This document shows, piece after piece, positions 15,354-22,439 of a stretch of DNA of 23,739 bases (position 1 is its first letter; each line of letters starts with the position of its first letter). The position numbers and the translations under genes were made by a program. Where the stretch lies: assembly GCA_902796095.1 (NCBI GenBank), contig CADBNP010000107.1, forward strand, positions 1 to 23,739, read 5' to 3'. Origin of the DNA: an uncultured Aeromonadales bacterium. Lineage in GTDB: Bacteria > Pseudomonadota > Gammaproteobacteria > Enterobacterales > Succinivibrionaceae. The notes under the pieces are model-generated. The model was not told the origin of the DNA. It did no database searches and saw only the letters and a program-made list of their open reading frames with translations.

Positions 15354-16301
15354 TTATGACTGCTCTTCTTCATCAGTTGAGGCCGCAGCCAGATAAACAA
15401 CTGTAAGCATCATAAATATGAAAGCCTGTAAACAAATAATAAGTATATGGAAGATAGCCCATGGCACGCTTAAAACCGGCTGGAAAGCAAAAGTATAAGC
15501 TGTGTTAAAGAGGGCAATCATAATAAAAATCATTTCACCCGCAAACATATTTCCGAACAGACGAAGACCGAGAGACAAAGGCTTCGAAAGTAAAGAAATA
15601 GATTCAAGAACAAAATTAAAAGGAATGAAAACCGGATGGTTGAATGGATGGAGCGTCATTTCCTTAATGAAGCCCTTCAGACCCTTGCGTGTGAATGTAA
15701 ACCAGAAGATCAGAACAAAGACACTCAGAGCCATTGACATGGTTATGTTGATATCCGCAGTAGGAAGGACTCTGAAATAAGGAACACCTATCATCTGGGC
15801 AAGCATAGGAACCCAGTCCACCGGGATAAGATCCATTGTGTTCATCAGAAGGATCCAAACAAAAGAAGTTATAGCGACAGGTGCTATTAGTCTGCTTCTT
15901 CTCGTATAGATGGATTTCACATTTCCGTCTACAAAAAGAACAACCATTTCTATAAAGGTCTGAAGTTTTCCGGGCTTGCCGGTTGTTGTAAACTTCTTTG
16001 CAACTCTGCTGAATATCAGAATAAACAGCATGCCGAGAACAAAGGAGACAAGAAGAGAATCCACATTAACCGTATAAGGATTCACAAGATGACTTTCTCC
16101 TTTCTTCACTGCATGAACAGCTTCACATTTGTTGAAAGTAAGAATGTCAGTCAGATAACATTTGGTTCCGTCCTGCTTCTGAGCATGTACAACCGAACCG
16201 TCACGAACATCAACCTGAAAGAAATTCAGATGATGACCAATGTACTGCTGAGCACTGCCTTCAGTACTGTGATTTTCAGTCTGAGTTTCAGTATTAGCCA
16301 T
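15354..16301 (-). CDS. atpB: F1F0 ATP synthase a subunit
   Basis: The stator channel next to the c ring. I chose the ATG at 16299-16301 (MANTETQT; 315 aa), preceded by GGCAGG; a TTG further upstream in frame is unlikely. The family core is intact: YIGHHLNFFQ (20-29), KPLSLGLRLFGNMFAGE with the essential Arg, and PWAIFHILIICLQAFIFMML. Compared with E. coli (271 aa) there is an insertion of about 35 residues in the N-terminal periplasmic segment (about 35-75) with two cysteines, C48 and C59. The start lies 22 bases beyond the atpI stop, so the two genes are adjacent and likely coupled. Confidence 0.97.
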   Translation of the reverse strand: MANTETQTENHSTEGSAQQYIGHHLNFFQVDVRDGSVVHAQKQDGTKCYLTDILTFNKCEAVHAVKKGESHLVNPYTVNVDSLLVSFVLGMLFILIFSRVAKKFTTTGKPGKLQTFIEMVVLFVDGNVKSIYTRRSRLIAPVAITSFVWILLMNTMDLIPVDWVPMLAQMIGVPYFRVLPTADINITMSMALSVFVLIFWFTFTRKGLKGFIKEMTLHPFNHPVFIPFNFVLESISLLSKPLSLGLRLFGNMFAGEMIFIMIALFNTAYTFAFQPVLSVPWAIFHILIICLQAFIFMMLTVVYLAAASTDEEEQS

Positions 16302-16322
16302 ATAAAAAAACCTGCCTAGCAA

Positions 16323-16691
16323 CTAATAAGTTTTAAATTTAGCAGTGATAATCGCAATAAAACTGCTAATCAGCACCGTTGCAACAAAAGCCAAAGCCGC
16401 AAACTTCAGATTCAAACTGCTGTAACGATGAAGAAAAACAAAATAACTGACCGTCAGAACAACCTTGAGAACAAAACCGATTACGGTTCTGGCAACAAGT
16501 ATCTGAGGTGTATCTCTGTCAAAAAATCTCAGACATGAAATGTAGTAGATGGTAAAAACAAGACAAAATCCAAGAATACCAGCAAACAGAGATATTAACT
16601 GCCATGCACCAAAGCACAACGATAATGTTAAACACAGCAAAACTGCTACCAAAACAGTATACAGTTCATTAAACAAGTATTGTTTGAGCAT
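16323..16691 (-). CDS. atpI: ATP synthase accessory protein AtpI
   Basis: A 122-aa membrane protein (E. coli AtpI 126 aa) with four hydrophobic segments (about 10-29, 31-52, 66-87, 95-117) and the basic C-terminus AKFKTY. AtpI is a non-stoichiometric assembly factor for the c ring or for magnesium supply in other bacteria; it is poorly conserved. The identification rests on size, topology and its place as first gene of the atp operon. There is a promoter at 16747-16775. Confidence 0.85.
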   Translation of the reverse strand: MLKQYLFNELYTVLVAVLLCLTLSLCFGAWQLISLFAGILGFCLVFTIYYISCLRFFDRDTPQILVARTVIGFVLKVVLTVSYFVFLHRYSSLNLKFAALAFVATVLISSFIAIITAKFKTY

Positions 16692-16746
16692 ATGAATTCT
16701 GGACAGTTTACACCAGCTGAAAAACTTCTGCTTTGTTCTAAATCAT

Positions 16747-16775
16747 ATTTTAAGCATTTTTGATTTTATTTTCAA
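16747..16775 (-). promoter_or_regulatory. ATP synthase operon promoter
   Basis: TTGAAA (complement of 16770-16775), a 17-base spacer and TAAAAT (complement of 16747-16752) form a near-consensus sigma-70 promoter. Transcription would begin about 50 bases before the atpI start codon. The upstream DNA is A/T-rich. Confidence 0.65.
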
Positions 16776-16794
16776 AGCGTCACGGTGTGTTTTT

Positions 16795-16827
16795 AAAACT
16801 GTTATTAAAAAAATTAATAATAAACAG
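16795..16827 (-). terminator. Possible terminator of parB
   Basis: On the minus strand CTGTT(T)ATTA pairs with TAATAACAG across an A/T-rich loop and is followed by TTTT. It starts about 20 bases after the parB stop. The stem is A/T-rich with one bulge, so the call is tentative. Confidence 0.35.
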
Positions 16828-16848
16828 AGAAAATATTAAGTTTTTAAA

Positions 16849-17775
16849 CTATATACCCGAATTTTCTTTATTTAAAAAACTCATTAATTTCTCAAGCTCC
16901 TGATCATTTTTATAAGACATGATCAGTTTTCCTGTTCCATTGGTGCCTGGCTGTAACTGAACCTTGGCAACGCCGATCTTTTCCTTGATCCTGTTCTCCC
17001 ATTCGATGAGATTCTGATCCTTTACGTACTTGCCTTTTTCCTGAACACCTTCTTCCTGCTGCTTTATGAGCTTGTTTACGTAAACTTCTGTTTCTCTTAC
17101 GCTCATTCCCTTCCTGGATACAAACTCTGCAGCCTTAATCTGAAGATCTGGATCTGATATTGCGAGAAGTGCCCGGGCATGCCCCATATCCAGAGAGCCT
17201 CCGGTTACAAGAGCTTTAACAGGACTGGATAAAGAACTGAGGCGAAGCAGATTTGAAACCTGGGATCTTGATTTACCAATCATTTCACCGATCTGCTCAT
17301 GCGTAATGGACAATTCCTGGGAAAGTCTCTGCAAAGCTTCAGATTCTTCTATCACATTGAGATTCTGACGCTGCATGTTTTCGATTATTGCAATAGCCAT
17401 TGCACTTCGATCATCGGCATTCATCACAATTGCCGGTACACTTTCAAGTCCTACCTTGATAGCAGCCCGCCATCTTCTTTCTCCGGCAAGAATTTCAAAT
17501 TTATCGCCTTCTGTTTTTCTGACAACTATCGGCTGAATAATACCCTGCTGCCTGATGGAGGAAGCCAGCTCTTCCAGAGATTCAGGATCCATAATGCGGC
17601 GTGGCTGATATTTACCTGCAACAATGGTTCCTATGGGAAGTCTGATCAGAGAATCATCCTTGATACTGTCGGAATTGATCAGTTTTACCTTTGTCTGTTC
17701 CTCATTTGGTGAAGGATCGGATAATCCTGCTCTAGACAGCATATTGTCCAGGCCCATACCTAATTTTCCAGCCAT
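16849..17775 (-). CDS. parB: Chromosome-partitioning protein ParB (CTPase clamp)
   Basis: ParB binds parS, hydrolyses CTP and spreads as a sliding clamp to form the partition complex. It has 308 aa. The N-terminal ParB/Srx domain holds GKYQPRR (54-60), GIIQPIVVR and the nucleotide-binding GERRWRAA, followed by ENMQRQNLN. A helix-turn-helix (about 150-200; EQIGEMIGKSRSQVSNLLRL) reads parS. The C-terminal ~60 residues are the dimerization domain. GGAG lies 10 bases before the ATG. It follows parA but is separated by ~190 bases with a terminator, so it may have its own promoter. A parS site lies at 5340-5355. Confidence 0.97.
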   Translation of the reverse strand: MAGKLGMGLDNMLSRAGLSDPSPNEEQTKVKLINSDSIKDDSLIRLPIGTIVAGKYQPRRIMDPESLEELASSIRQQGIIQPIVVRKTEGDKFEILAGERRWRAAIKVGLESVPAIVMNADDRSAMAIAIIENMQRQNLNVIEESEALQRLSQELSITHEQIGEMIGKSRSQVSNLLRLSSLSSPVKALVTGGSLDMGHARALLAISDPDLQIKAAEFVSRKGMSVRETEVYVNKLIKQQEEGVQEKGKYVKDQNLIEWENRIKEKIGVAKVQLQPGTNGTGKLIMSYKNDQELEKLMSFLNKENSGI

Positions 17776-17816
17776 TTATAAAAATCTCCAGCGATTAAAT
17801 CTGAGCTTTAGAAACT

Positions 17817-17838
17817 AAATTGTTGTGGTCTACAATTT
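17817..17838. repeat. Inverted repeat upstream of parB
   Basis: AAATTGT (17817-17823) and ACAATTT (17832-17838) are exact inverted repeats separated by 8 bases, in the parA-parB gap some 40 bases before the parB start. It could be an operator or simply A/T-rich symmetry; no regulator is known to me. Confidence 0.3.
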
Positions 17839-17908
17839 TAAACATGTACGTTTACATAGTCATCAAAATCTGCCGTTAAAACCGGCATTCTTTGAACTTG
17901 CTTAAAAC

Positions 17909-17936
17909 AAAAAAGATCCAACTCACATCGGATCTT
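17909..17936 (-). terminator. Rho-independent terminator after parA
   Basis: AAGATCC and GGATCTT (complements of 17930-17936 and 17913-17919) form a 7-bp stem with a 10-base loop, followed on the minus strand by a run of T. It starts about 30 bases after the parA stop and separates parA from parB, or lets only part of transcription continue. Confidence 0.7.
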
Positions 17937-17966
17937 AAAAAAAGAATTTTAAGGATTTAACTGGTG

Positions 17967-18764
17967 CTATGCACTGGCCTGCTGCTCTCTCTCCTTTTCC
18001 TCTCTTTTCAGTATTTCCCCGGCAAGTGCCAGATAGGCTTTTGATCCGAGAGATTTTTTATCATAGTAATATGCAGGCTTTCCAAAACTTGGAGCCTCGG
18101 CCAGTTTTACATTTCTCGGAATAACTGTTCTGTAGAGTTTGTCTCCGAAGTAGGTTCTCAACTGATTTGAAACCTCTGATCCCAGTTTGTTGCGGTTATC
18201 ATACATAGTTCTCAGGATACCGTCTATCTTAAGTCTTGGATTAACTGCCTGAGAAAGCTTGCCAATAATTGCAATAAGATCTGTCAGACCTTCAAGGGCA
18301 AAGAATTCGCACTGCATCGGAACAATGACCGAGTCTGCCGCGCACATCCCGTTTACAGTCAGCAGACTGAGAGACGGAGGACAGTCAATGAAAATGTAGT
18401 CATAATCATTTTTTACCTGAGAAAGTGCGTTATTCAGGATCTGTTCTCTTGCTATTTCGTTTATGAGTGTAACCTCGCATGAAGCCACATCTCCATTTGA
18501 CGGGAGAAGATCATATCCGCCGCTGGTGTTTTCTTTTTTAACAATAACATCCCGTATCGGCATTTTATCAGTAAGGACGTTCTGAATTGTATATGTGAGA
18601 TCAAACTTGTCTACTCCGGATGCAGTAGTCGCGTTTCCCTGAGGATCAAGATCAACTAAAAGGACAGCCTTATTGACCGCTGCAATAGAAGCTGCCAGAT
18701 TAACACAGGTAGTTGTTTTTCCTACACCGCCCTTCTGATTTGAAATTACTATTACCTTACCCAC
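17967..18764 (-). CDS. parA: Chromosome-partitioning ATPase ParA (Soj)
   Basis: ParA is a dimerizing ATPase that binds the nucleoid and moves ParB-parS complexes. It has 265 aa from the GTG at 18762-18764, which gives MGKVIVISNQKGGVGKTT, the usual family start. AGGTGG lies 5 bases upstream, which decides against the GTG three codons earlier. The deviant Walker A motif is KGGVGKTT (about 11-18), Walker A' is LVDLDPQGNAT, and Walker B is DYIFIDCPPSLSLL. The C-terminal region includes RNVKLAEAPSFGKP, typical of chromosomal Soj/ParA. No N-terminal helix-turn-helix is present, so it is not a plasmid type Ia ParA. Gene order rsmG-parA-parB is the standard origin-linked arrangement. Confidence 0.97.
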   Translation of the reverse strand: MGKVIVISNQKGGVGKTTTCVNLAASIAAVNKAVLLVDLDPQGNATTASGVDKFDLTYTIQNVLTDKMPIRDVIVKKENTSGGYDLLPSNGDVASCEVTLINEIAREQILNNALSQVKNDYDYIFIDCPPSLSLLTVNGMCAADSVIVPMQCEFFALEGLTDLIAIIGKLSQAVNPRLKIDGILRTMYDNRNKLGSEVSNQLRTYFGDKLYRTVIPRNVKLAEAPSFGKPAYYYDKKSLGSKAYLALAGEILKREEKEREQQASA

Positions 18765-18847
18765 AATAACCACCTGAAGATAGAGGTTTAAAAAGAGTTT
18801 TAATCTGTTATCACTGTCCGTTTCTCAGGACAATACTGCATTTGTTA

Positions 18848-18856
18848 ATTATATCA
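18848..18856 (-). promoter_or_regulatory. Extended -10 promoter for parA
   Basis: On the minus strand TGATATAAT (complement of 18848-18856) is an extended -10 element just downstream of the rsmG stop at 18887. No good -35 is visible. A small hairpin (TGTCC/GGACA, 18815-18832) lies in the leader. Confidence 0.5.
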
Positions 18857-18886
18857 CAATTTTTAGGGATGATTTTATTGATGTTT

Positions 18887-19492
18887 TCATGGCTTAAATA
18901 TAACCAGGTGCCTTTCTGCTTCATTTCCGGGAACTGTCAGTGAATTCGCTGATATTATTCTGTCACCTATGCCTTGTATTTCTTCAGGTTTCAGATGTCC
19001 CTTCATGGCATAAAACAGAGTCTGATCGCCGGTGATATTGCTGCACAGTCCGGAAAAGTCTGTTAGGGAGGCAAAAGCTCTTGAAATAATGCCGTCAAAT
19101 GATCTGTTTCTTATTTCTTCTACTCTGGAATTTATTATTTCCACATTACGAAGATTCAGTTCCATTACAGCCTGTCGCTGAAACACAGATCTTTTTACTC
19201 TGGAATCTATCAGAGTAAATTTTTTCGATTCAGAGATAATTGCAAGCGGTATTCCAGGCAGACCTGGACCGGAACCCACATCTGCAAAAGTAGTTCCTCT
19301 GAGATAGCTGTTTATAATCAGACTGTCCATAATATGTCTGGAAATCATTTCCCTGGGCTCTCTTACTGAAGTAAGATTGTATGCTCTGTTCCATTTACTC
19401 AGGAGGTTTACATATCCGACGAGTTTATCTATCTGCTCTGAACTGACGTAAATTTCAGTTTTTGACAGAAGATCTAGCAGAAGTTCCTTCAT
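18887..19492 (-). CDS. rsmG: 16S rRNA (guanine-N7) methyltransferase RsmG
   Basis: RsmG (GidB) methylates G527 of 16S rRNA, the position linked to low-level streptomycin resistance when lost. It has 201 aa (E. coli 207). The SAM-binding site is FADVGSGPGLPGIPLAI (69-85), followed by LIDSRVKRSVFQR. The N-terminal LLDLLSKTEIYVSSEQIDKL precedes the family block LLSKWNRAYNLTSVREP. Its ATG overlaps the mnmG stop by one base (TAATG), so the two are translationally coupled. Confidence 0.97.
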   Translation of the reverse strand: MKELLLDLLSKTEIYVSSEQIDKLVGYVNLLSKWNRAYNLTSVREPREMISRHIMDSLIINSYLRGTTFADVGSGPGLPGIPLAIISESKKFTLIDSRVKRSVFQRQAVMELNLRNVEIINSRVEEIRNRSFDGIISRAFASLTDFSGLCSNITGDQTLFYAMKGHLKPEEIQGIGDRIISANSLTVPGNEAERHLVIFKP

Positions 19493-21381
19493 TATGCTCT
19501 TTTCCCCAGTATTCCCTTTTTCTTCAGATAAACCAGCAGCATTGATATGGCTGCCGGTGTTATGCCGGAGATTCTAATGGCTTTGCCTATGGTTTCCGGT
19601 TTATGAAGATTCAGTTTGGCAACAACTTCGTTTGACAGACCAGGAACCTCCCTATAGTCCAGATTTTCAGGAAGGATTGTATTTTCGTTTTTCCTGTTTC
19701 TTTCTATGTCCTCCAGTTCATGTCTGATGTAGCCGGCATATTTTATCTGATCTTCAATCTGTCTTTTTGACTGCGGATGTATTTCGCTGTCGTCAAACTC
19801 AAGTATTTCGTTAAGCAGATGGTAGTTCATCTCAGGTCGGCAGAGTATTTCGCTCAGACTGTTGGCTTTGGTTAAAGGACTGTTGAGATGTTTGTTCAGC
19901 TTTTCGCTGTCTTCTGAACCCGGACCAATGTGAGTGTTCTGAAGTCTCTGCTTCTCTTTTGCTATCTGCTCCTGTTTCATGCAGAAGAATTTCCATCTTT
20001 CTTCAGAAATCATGTTGAATTCCCTTGCCTTCGGAGTAAGTCTTTCATCCGCATTGTCTTCTCTCAGAATGAGTCTGTATTCAGCTCTTGAAGTAAACAT
20101 GCGGTAAGGCTCTTTTGTTCCGAGGGTTGTAAGATCGTCCATCAGAACTCCGGCGTATGCCTCGTTTCTTTTTGGACACCAACCTTCTTTGTTTTGAACT
20201 CTCAGTGCCGCGTTGATTCCTGCAAGAAGTCCCTGAGCTGCCGCTTCCTCGTAGCCTGTTGTTCCGTTGATCTGTCCTGCAAAAAACAGATTGTTTATAC
20301 ATCTGTTTTCCATATTGGATTTCAGTTCAGTAGGATCAAAGAAGTCGTATTCGATTGCGTATGCCGGTTTCATTATTACGGCATTTTCCAGACCTTTCAT
20401 GGAATGAATGAAATTCAGCTGAACATCGTAAGGAAGCGATGTGGAAATTCCGTTCGGGTAGAATTCATAGGTGTTTGAGCCTTCCGGTTCAAGATATATC
20501 TGATGAGATGTCTTGTCGGGGTAACGCATTATTTTGTCTTCAATTGAAGGACAGTATCTCGGACCTATGCTGTGAATGACTCCGGAGTAAAGAGGACTTC
20601 TGTCCAGATTACTTCTGATGATGTCATGGGTTTTTTCGTTTGTTGCAGTTATGTAGCATGGAAGCTGTGCCGGATGATCCTCTGCTTTTCCCATGAAACT
20701 GAAAACGGGAATCGGGTTATCAGAGTACTGCTTCTCCAGAATGGAAAAGTTTATTGATCTCTTGTCCAGTCTTGCCGGTGTTCCGGTTTTGAGTCTTCCC
20801 ATTTTCAGACCAAGATCTCTGAGTCTGTCTGAAAGTCTGACAGATGCAGGATCACCGGCTCTGCCTCCTGAATAATGGTTAAGACCGATATGGATGATAC
20901 CGTTAAGAAAGGTTCCTGAGCAGAGAACTACCGCCTTTGCCCTGAATTTTATTTCAGCCTGGGTAACAACTCCGGTGACAGTGTTGTTTTCCACTGTCAG
21001 ATCAGTTGCAGCCTGCTGAAAGATCTGAAGATTCGGGTATCCTTCCAGCATCATCTGAACCACCTGTCTGTAGAGACGTTTGTCAGCCTGAGCTCTTGTT
21101 GCCCTTACTGCCGGTCCTTTTGACGAATTTAAAGTTCTGAACTGTATGCCGGCATGATCTATAGCCTCGGCGATTATTCCGCCCATGGCGTCAATTTCTC
21201 TTACCAGATGACCCTTTCCTATTCCTCCGATGGCTGGATTGCATGACATCTGTCCTATTGAATCTATGTTGTGTGTGAGAAGGAGAGTTTTCATTCCCAT
21301 TCTGGCTGAAGCTGCTGCTGCTTCTATGCCTGCATGTCCTGCACCGATTACTATAATGTCAAAGCTGTCGTTGTAACGCAT
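19492..21381 (-). CDS. mnmG: tRNA uridine-34 carboxymethylaminomethyl modification enzyme MnmG (GidA)
   Basis: MnmG works with MnmE (encoded elsewhere) to install the cmnm5 group at the wobble uridine of certain tRNAs, using FAD and NADH. It has 629 aa, as in E. coli. The FAD dinucleotide-binding motif is VIGAGHAGIEAA (11-22), then MSCNPAIGGIGKGHLVREIDAMGG. The internal GTFLNGIIHIG and the C-terminal helical domain with YAGYIRHELEDIERN are present. The start codon has no strong ribosome-binding site. In gammaproteobacteria the gene classically borders oriC, which supports the origin call next to it. Confidence 0.98.
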   Translation of the reverse strand: MRYNDSFDIIVIGAGHAGIEAAAASARMGMKTLLLTHNIDSIGQMSCNPAIGGIGKGHLVREIDAMGGIIAEAIDHAGIQFRTLNSSKGPAVRATRAQADKRLYRQVVQMMLEGYPNLQIFQQAATDLTVENNTVTGVVTQAEIKFRAKAVVLCSGTFLNGIIHIGLNHYSGGRAGDPASVRLSDRLRDLGLKMGRLKTGTPARLDKRSINFSILEKQYSDNPIPVFSFMGKAEDHPAQLPCYITATNEKTHDIIRSNLDRSPLYSGVIHSIGPRYCPSIEDKIMRYPDKTSHQIYLEPEGSNTYEFYPNGISTSLPYDVQLNFIHSMKGLENAVIMKPAYAIEYDFFDPTELKSNMENRCINNLFFAGQINGTTGYEEAAAQGLLAGINAALRVQNKEGWCPKRNEAYAGVLMDDLTTLGTKEPYRMFTSRAEYRLILREDNADERLTPKAREFNMISEERWKFFCMKQEQIAKEKQRLQNTHIGPGSEDSEKLNKHLNSPLTKANSLSEILCRPEMNYHLLNEILEFDDSEIHPQSKRQIEDQIKYAGYIRHELEDIERNRKNENTILPENLDYREVPGLSNEVVAKLNLHKPETIGKAIRISGITPAAISMLLVYLKKKGILGKRA

Positions 21382-21700
21382 GATTTTCTGTAACGCCTCA
21401 CGGTGAACGCCGTTTCTCTTTCTTATTTCTTTTATTGATTAATTAGTTTGTTGTTGTTTCTATTAGGAACGAAAGATCTGTTTATAGATCTGATCAGATC
21501 TGATTACATAAAGATCTGATCAGATCAGCAAACCTGTTAATACCTGCTGATCTGATCATAGAGCAAAGTGTTAATAAAAAATGTGTTTTTCTGGTTTTCG
21601 AAAAGTATTATCAGTCTTTTTACATGGTATTTCAGGATTTATAACCTGTTATCCAGATCTGAATGTTAACAGTTACTCTGATCAGCCGATACATATATAA
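21382..21700. other. Candidate chromosomal replication origin (oriC), GATC-dense
   Basis: Non-coding DNA between mnmG and efp. GATC occurs 13 times between 21475 and 21723, nine of them within 83 bp (21475-21557), where about one would be expected by chance in 250 bp. Two copies of a 14-bp palindrome GATCTGATCAGATC sit at 21487-21500 and 21513-21526, 26 bp apart. An A/T-rich stretch (21414-21465) lies next to them, and GATCTGTTTATAG at 21475 resembles the 13-mers of the E. coli unwinding element. The DnaA boxes are poor: TTATCCAGA at 21649-21657 (8 of 9) and TGTTAATAA at 21569-21577 (8 of 9 against the relaxed reverse consensus). Gene context (mnmG with rsmG, parAB, atp genes transcribed away) is the classical oriC neighbourhood. 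Confidence 0.6.
21487..21526. repeat. Tandem 14-bp GATC palindromes
   Basis: GATCTGATCAGATC occurs at 21487-21500 and again at 21513-21526, each perfectly self-complementary. The first extends to a 16-bp palindrome (21486-21501). Each copy holds three overlapping-spaced GATC sites. The intervening TGATTACATAAA is A/T-rich. The repeat centre-to-centre distance of 26 bp is about 2.5 helical turns. Confidence 0.85.
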
Positions 21701-21732
21701 AGAACCACAGATCTGAGCAGATCTGTGGTTCT
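21701..21732 (-). terminator. Terminator of efp (15-bp inverted repeat)
   Basis: AGAACCACAGATCTG (21701-21715) and CAGATCTGTGGTTCT (21718-21732) are exact inverted repeats around AG. The element lies 20 bases after the efp stop, and read on the minus strand it is followed by a T-rich TTTATAT. The U tract is imperfect but the stem is very strong. Each arm ends in the palindrome CAGATCTG, so two of the GATC sites of the neighbouring origin-like region are part of it. Confidence 0.65.
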
Positions 21733-21752
21733 GTTTATGTACTGTTTAATTT

Positions 21753-22319
21753 TTACTTGATTCTCTTCTTGAAATCGTTTGTTCTGGTATCAATTTCGAT
21801 TTTATCACCAGTTTCGACGAAATCTGCAACAGTTATTTCATAACCTGTGCCGGCCAGTCTTGCAGGTTTGGTTACTCTGCCGGAGGTGTCACCGCGAACT
21901 GAAGGCTCAGTGTATTCAACTGTGCGGACAATGGTTATAGGAAGTTCAACAGAAATTGCACGTCCGTTATAGAAGGTTACTGTGCAGACGTCTTCCATTC
22001 CGTCAACAATGTAATTAACAGCATCACCGAGATTTTCCTTCTCTACCTCATACTGGTTGTAATCTGTATCCATGAATACATACATAGGATCACTGTAGTA
22101 TGAATAGGTGCATTCCTTCTTCTCAAGGATAATGTCTTCAATCTTGTCATCAGCCTTGAATACCATTTCTGTTCCGGTACCTGTCAGAAGATTCTTCAAC
22201 TTCATTTTGCATACTGCTGCATTGCGACCTGATTTGTTGAATTCGCTTTTCTGAACAATCATAGGATCCTTGCCGACCATTATTACATTTCCGGCACGAA
22301 CTTCTTGTGCGATTTTCAT
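21753..22319 (-). CDS. efp: Translation elongation factor P
   Basis: EF-P binds between P and E sites and relieves ribosome stalling at polyproline stretches. It has 188 aa and three beta domains: an N-terminal KOW-like domain (1-65), an OB domain (67-130), and a C-terminal OB domain (about 131-188). The tip of the first domain reads KSGRNAAVCK with Arg at position 32, not the Lys of E. coli EF-P. Arg32 is the acceptor of the rhamnosyl group added by EarP, and earP is the next gene upstream. The final region TSGRVTKPARLAGTGYEI and GDKIEIDTRTNDFKKRI match the family signature. A promoter lies at 22411-22439. Confidence 0.98.
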   Translation of the reverse strand: MKIAQEVRAGNVIMVGKDPMIVQKSEFNKSGRNAAVCKMKLKNLLTGTGTEMVFKADDKIEDIILEKKECTYSYYSDPMYVFMDTDYNQYEVEKENLGDAVNYIVDGMEDVCTVTFYNGRAISVELPITIVRTVEYTEPSVRGDTSGRVTKPARLAGTGYEITVADFVETGDKIEIDTRTNDFKKRIK

Positions 22320-22354
22320 ATAAATGTTCTCTTTATTAATTATGTAACAGACTA

Positions 22355-22378
22355 AAATTCTGCTGATTTGCAGAATTT
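22355..22378. repeat. 9-bp stem-loop in the earP-efp gap
   Basis: AAATTCTGC (22355-22363) and GCAGAATTT (22370-22378) form a perfect 9-bp stem with a 6-base loop. On the minus strand it is followed by TTTTAGTC. It lies downstream of the proposed efp promoter, hence in the efp leader, 36 bases before the start codon. It could be a weak terminator for earP or an attenuator for efp. Confidence 0.5.
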
Positions 22379-22410
22379 ACAAACTGGATCTGGTGTCAAC
22401 CATCTCGGCA

Positions 22411-22439
22411 ATTATACGATTTTTAATGTTTTTCGGCAA
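22411..22439 (-). promoter_or_regulatory. Candidate efp promoter
   Basis: TTGCCG (complement of 22434-22439), a 17-base spacer and consensus TATAAT (complement of 22411-22416). It overlaps the 3' end of earP. The leader would be about 85 bases and include the stem-loop at 22355-22378. Confidence 0.5.

Noticed and set aside
16302..16322. TTG start for AtpB seven codons upstream
   Set aside because: The extra codons contain the ribosome-binding site GGCAGG of the ATG at 16301, and the ATG gives a family-like N-terminus.
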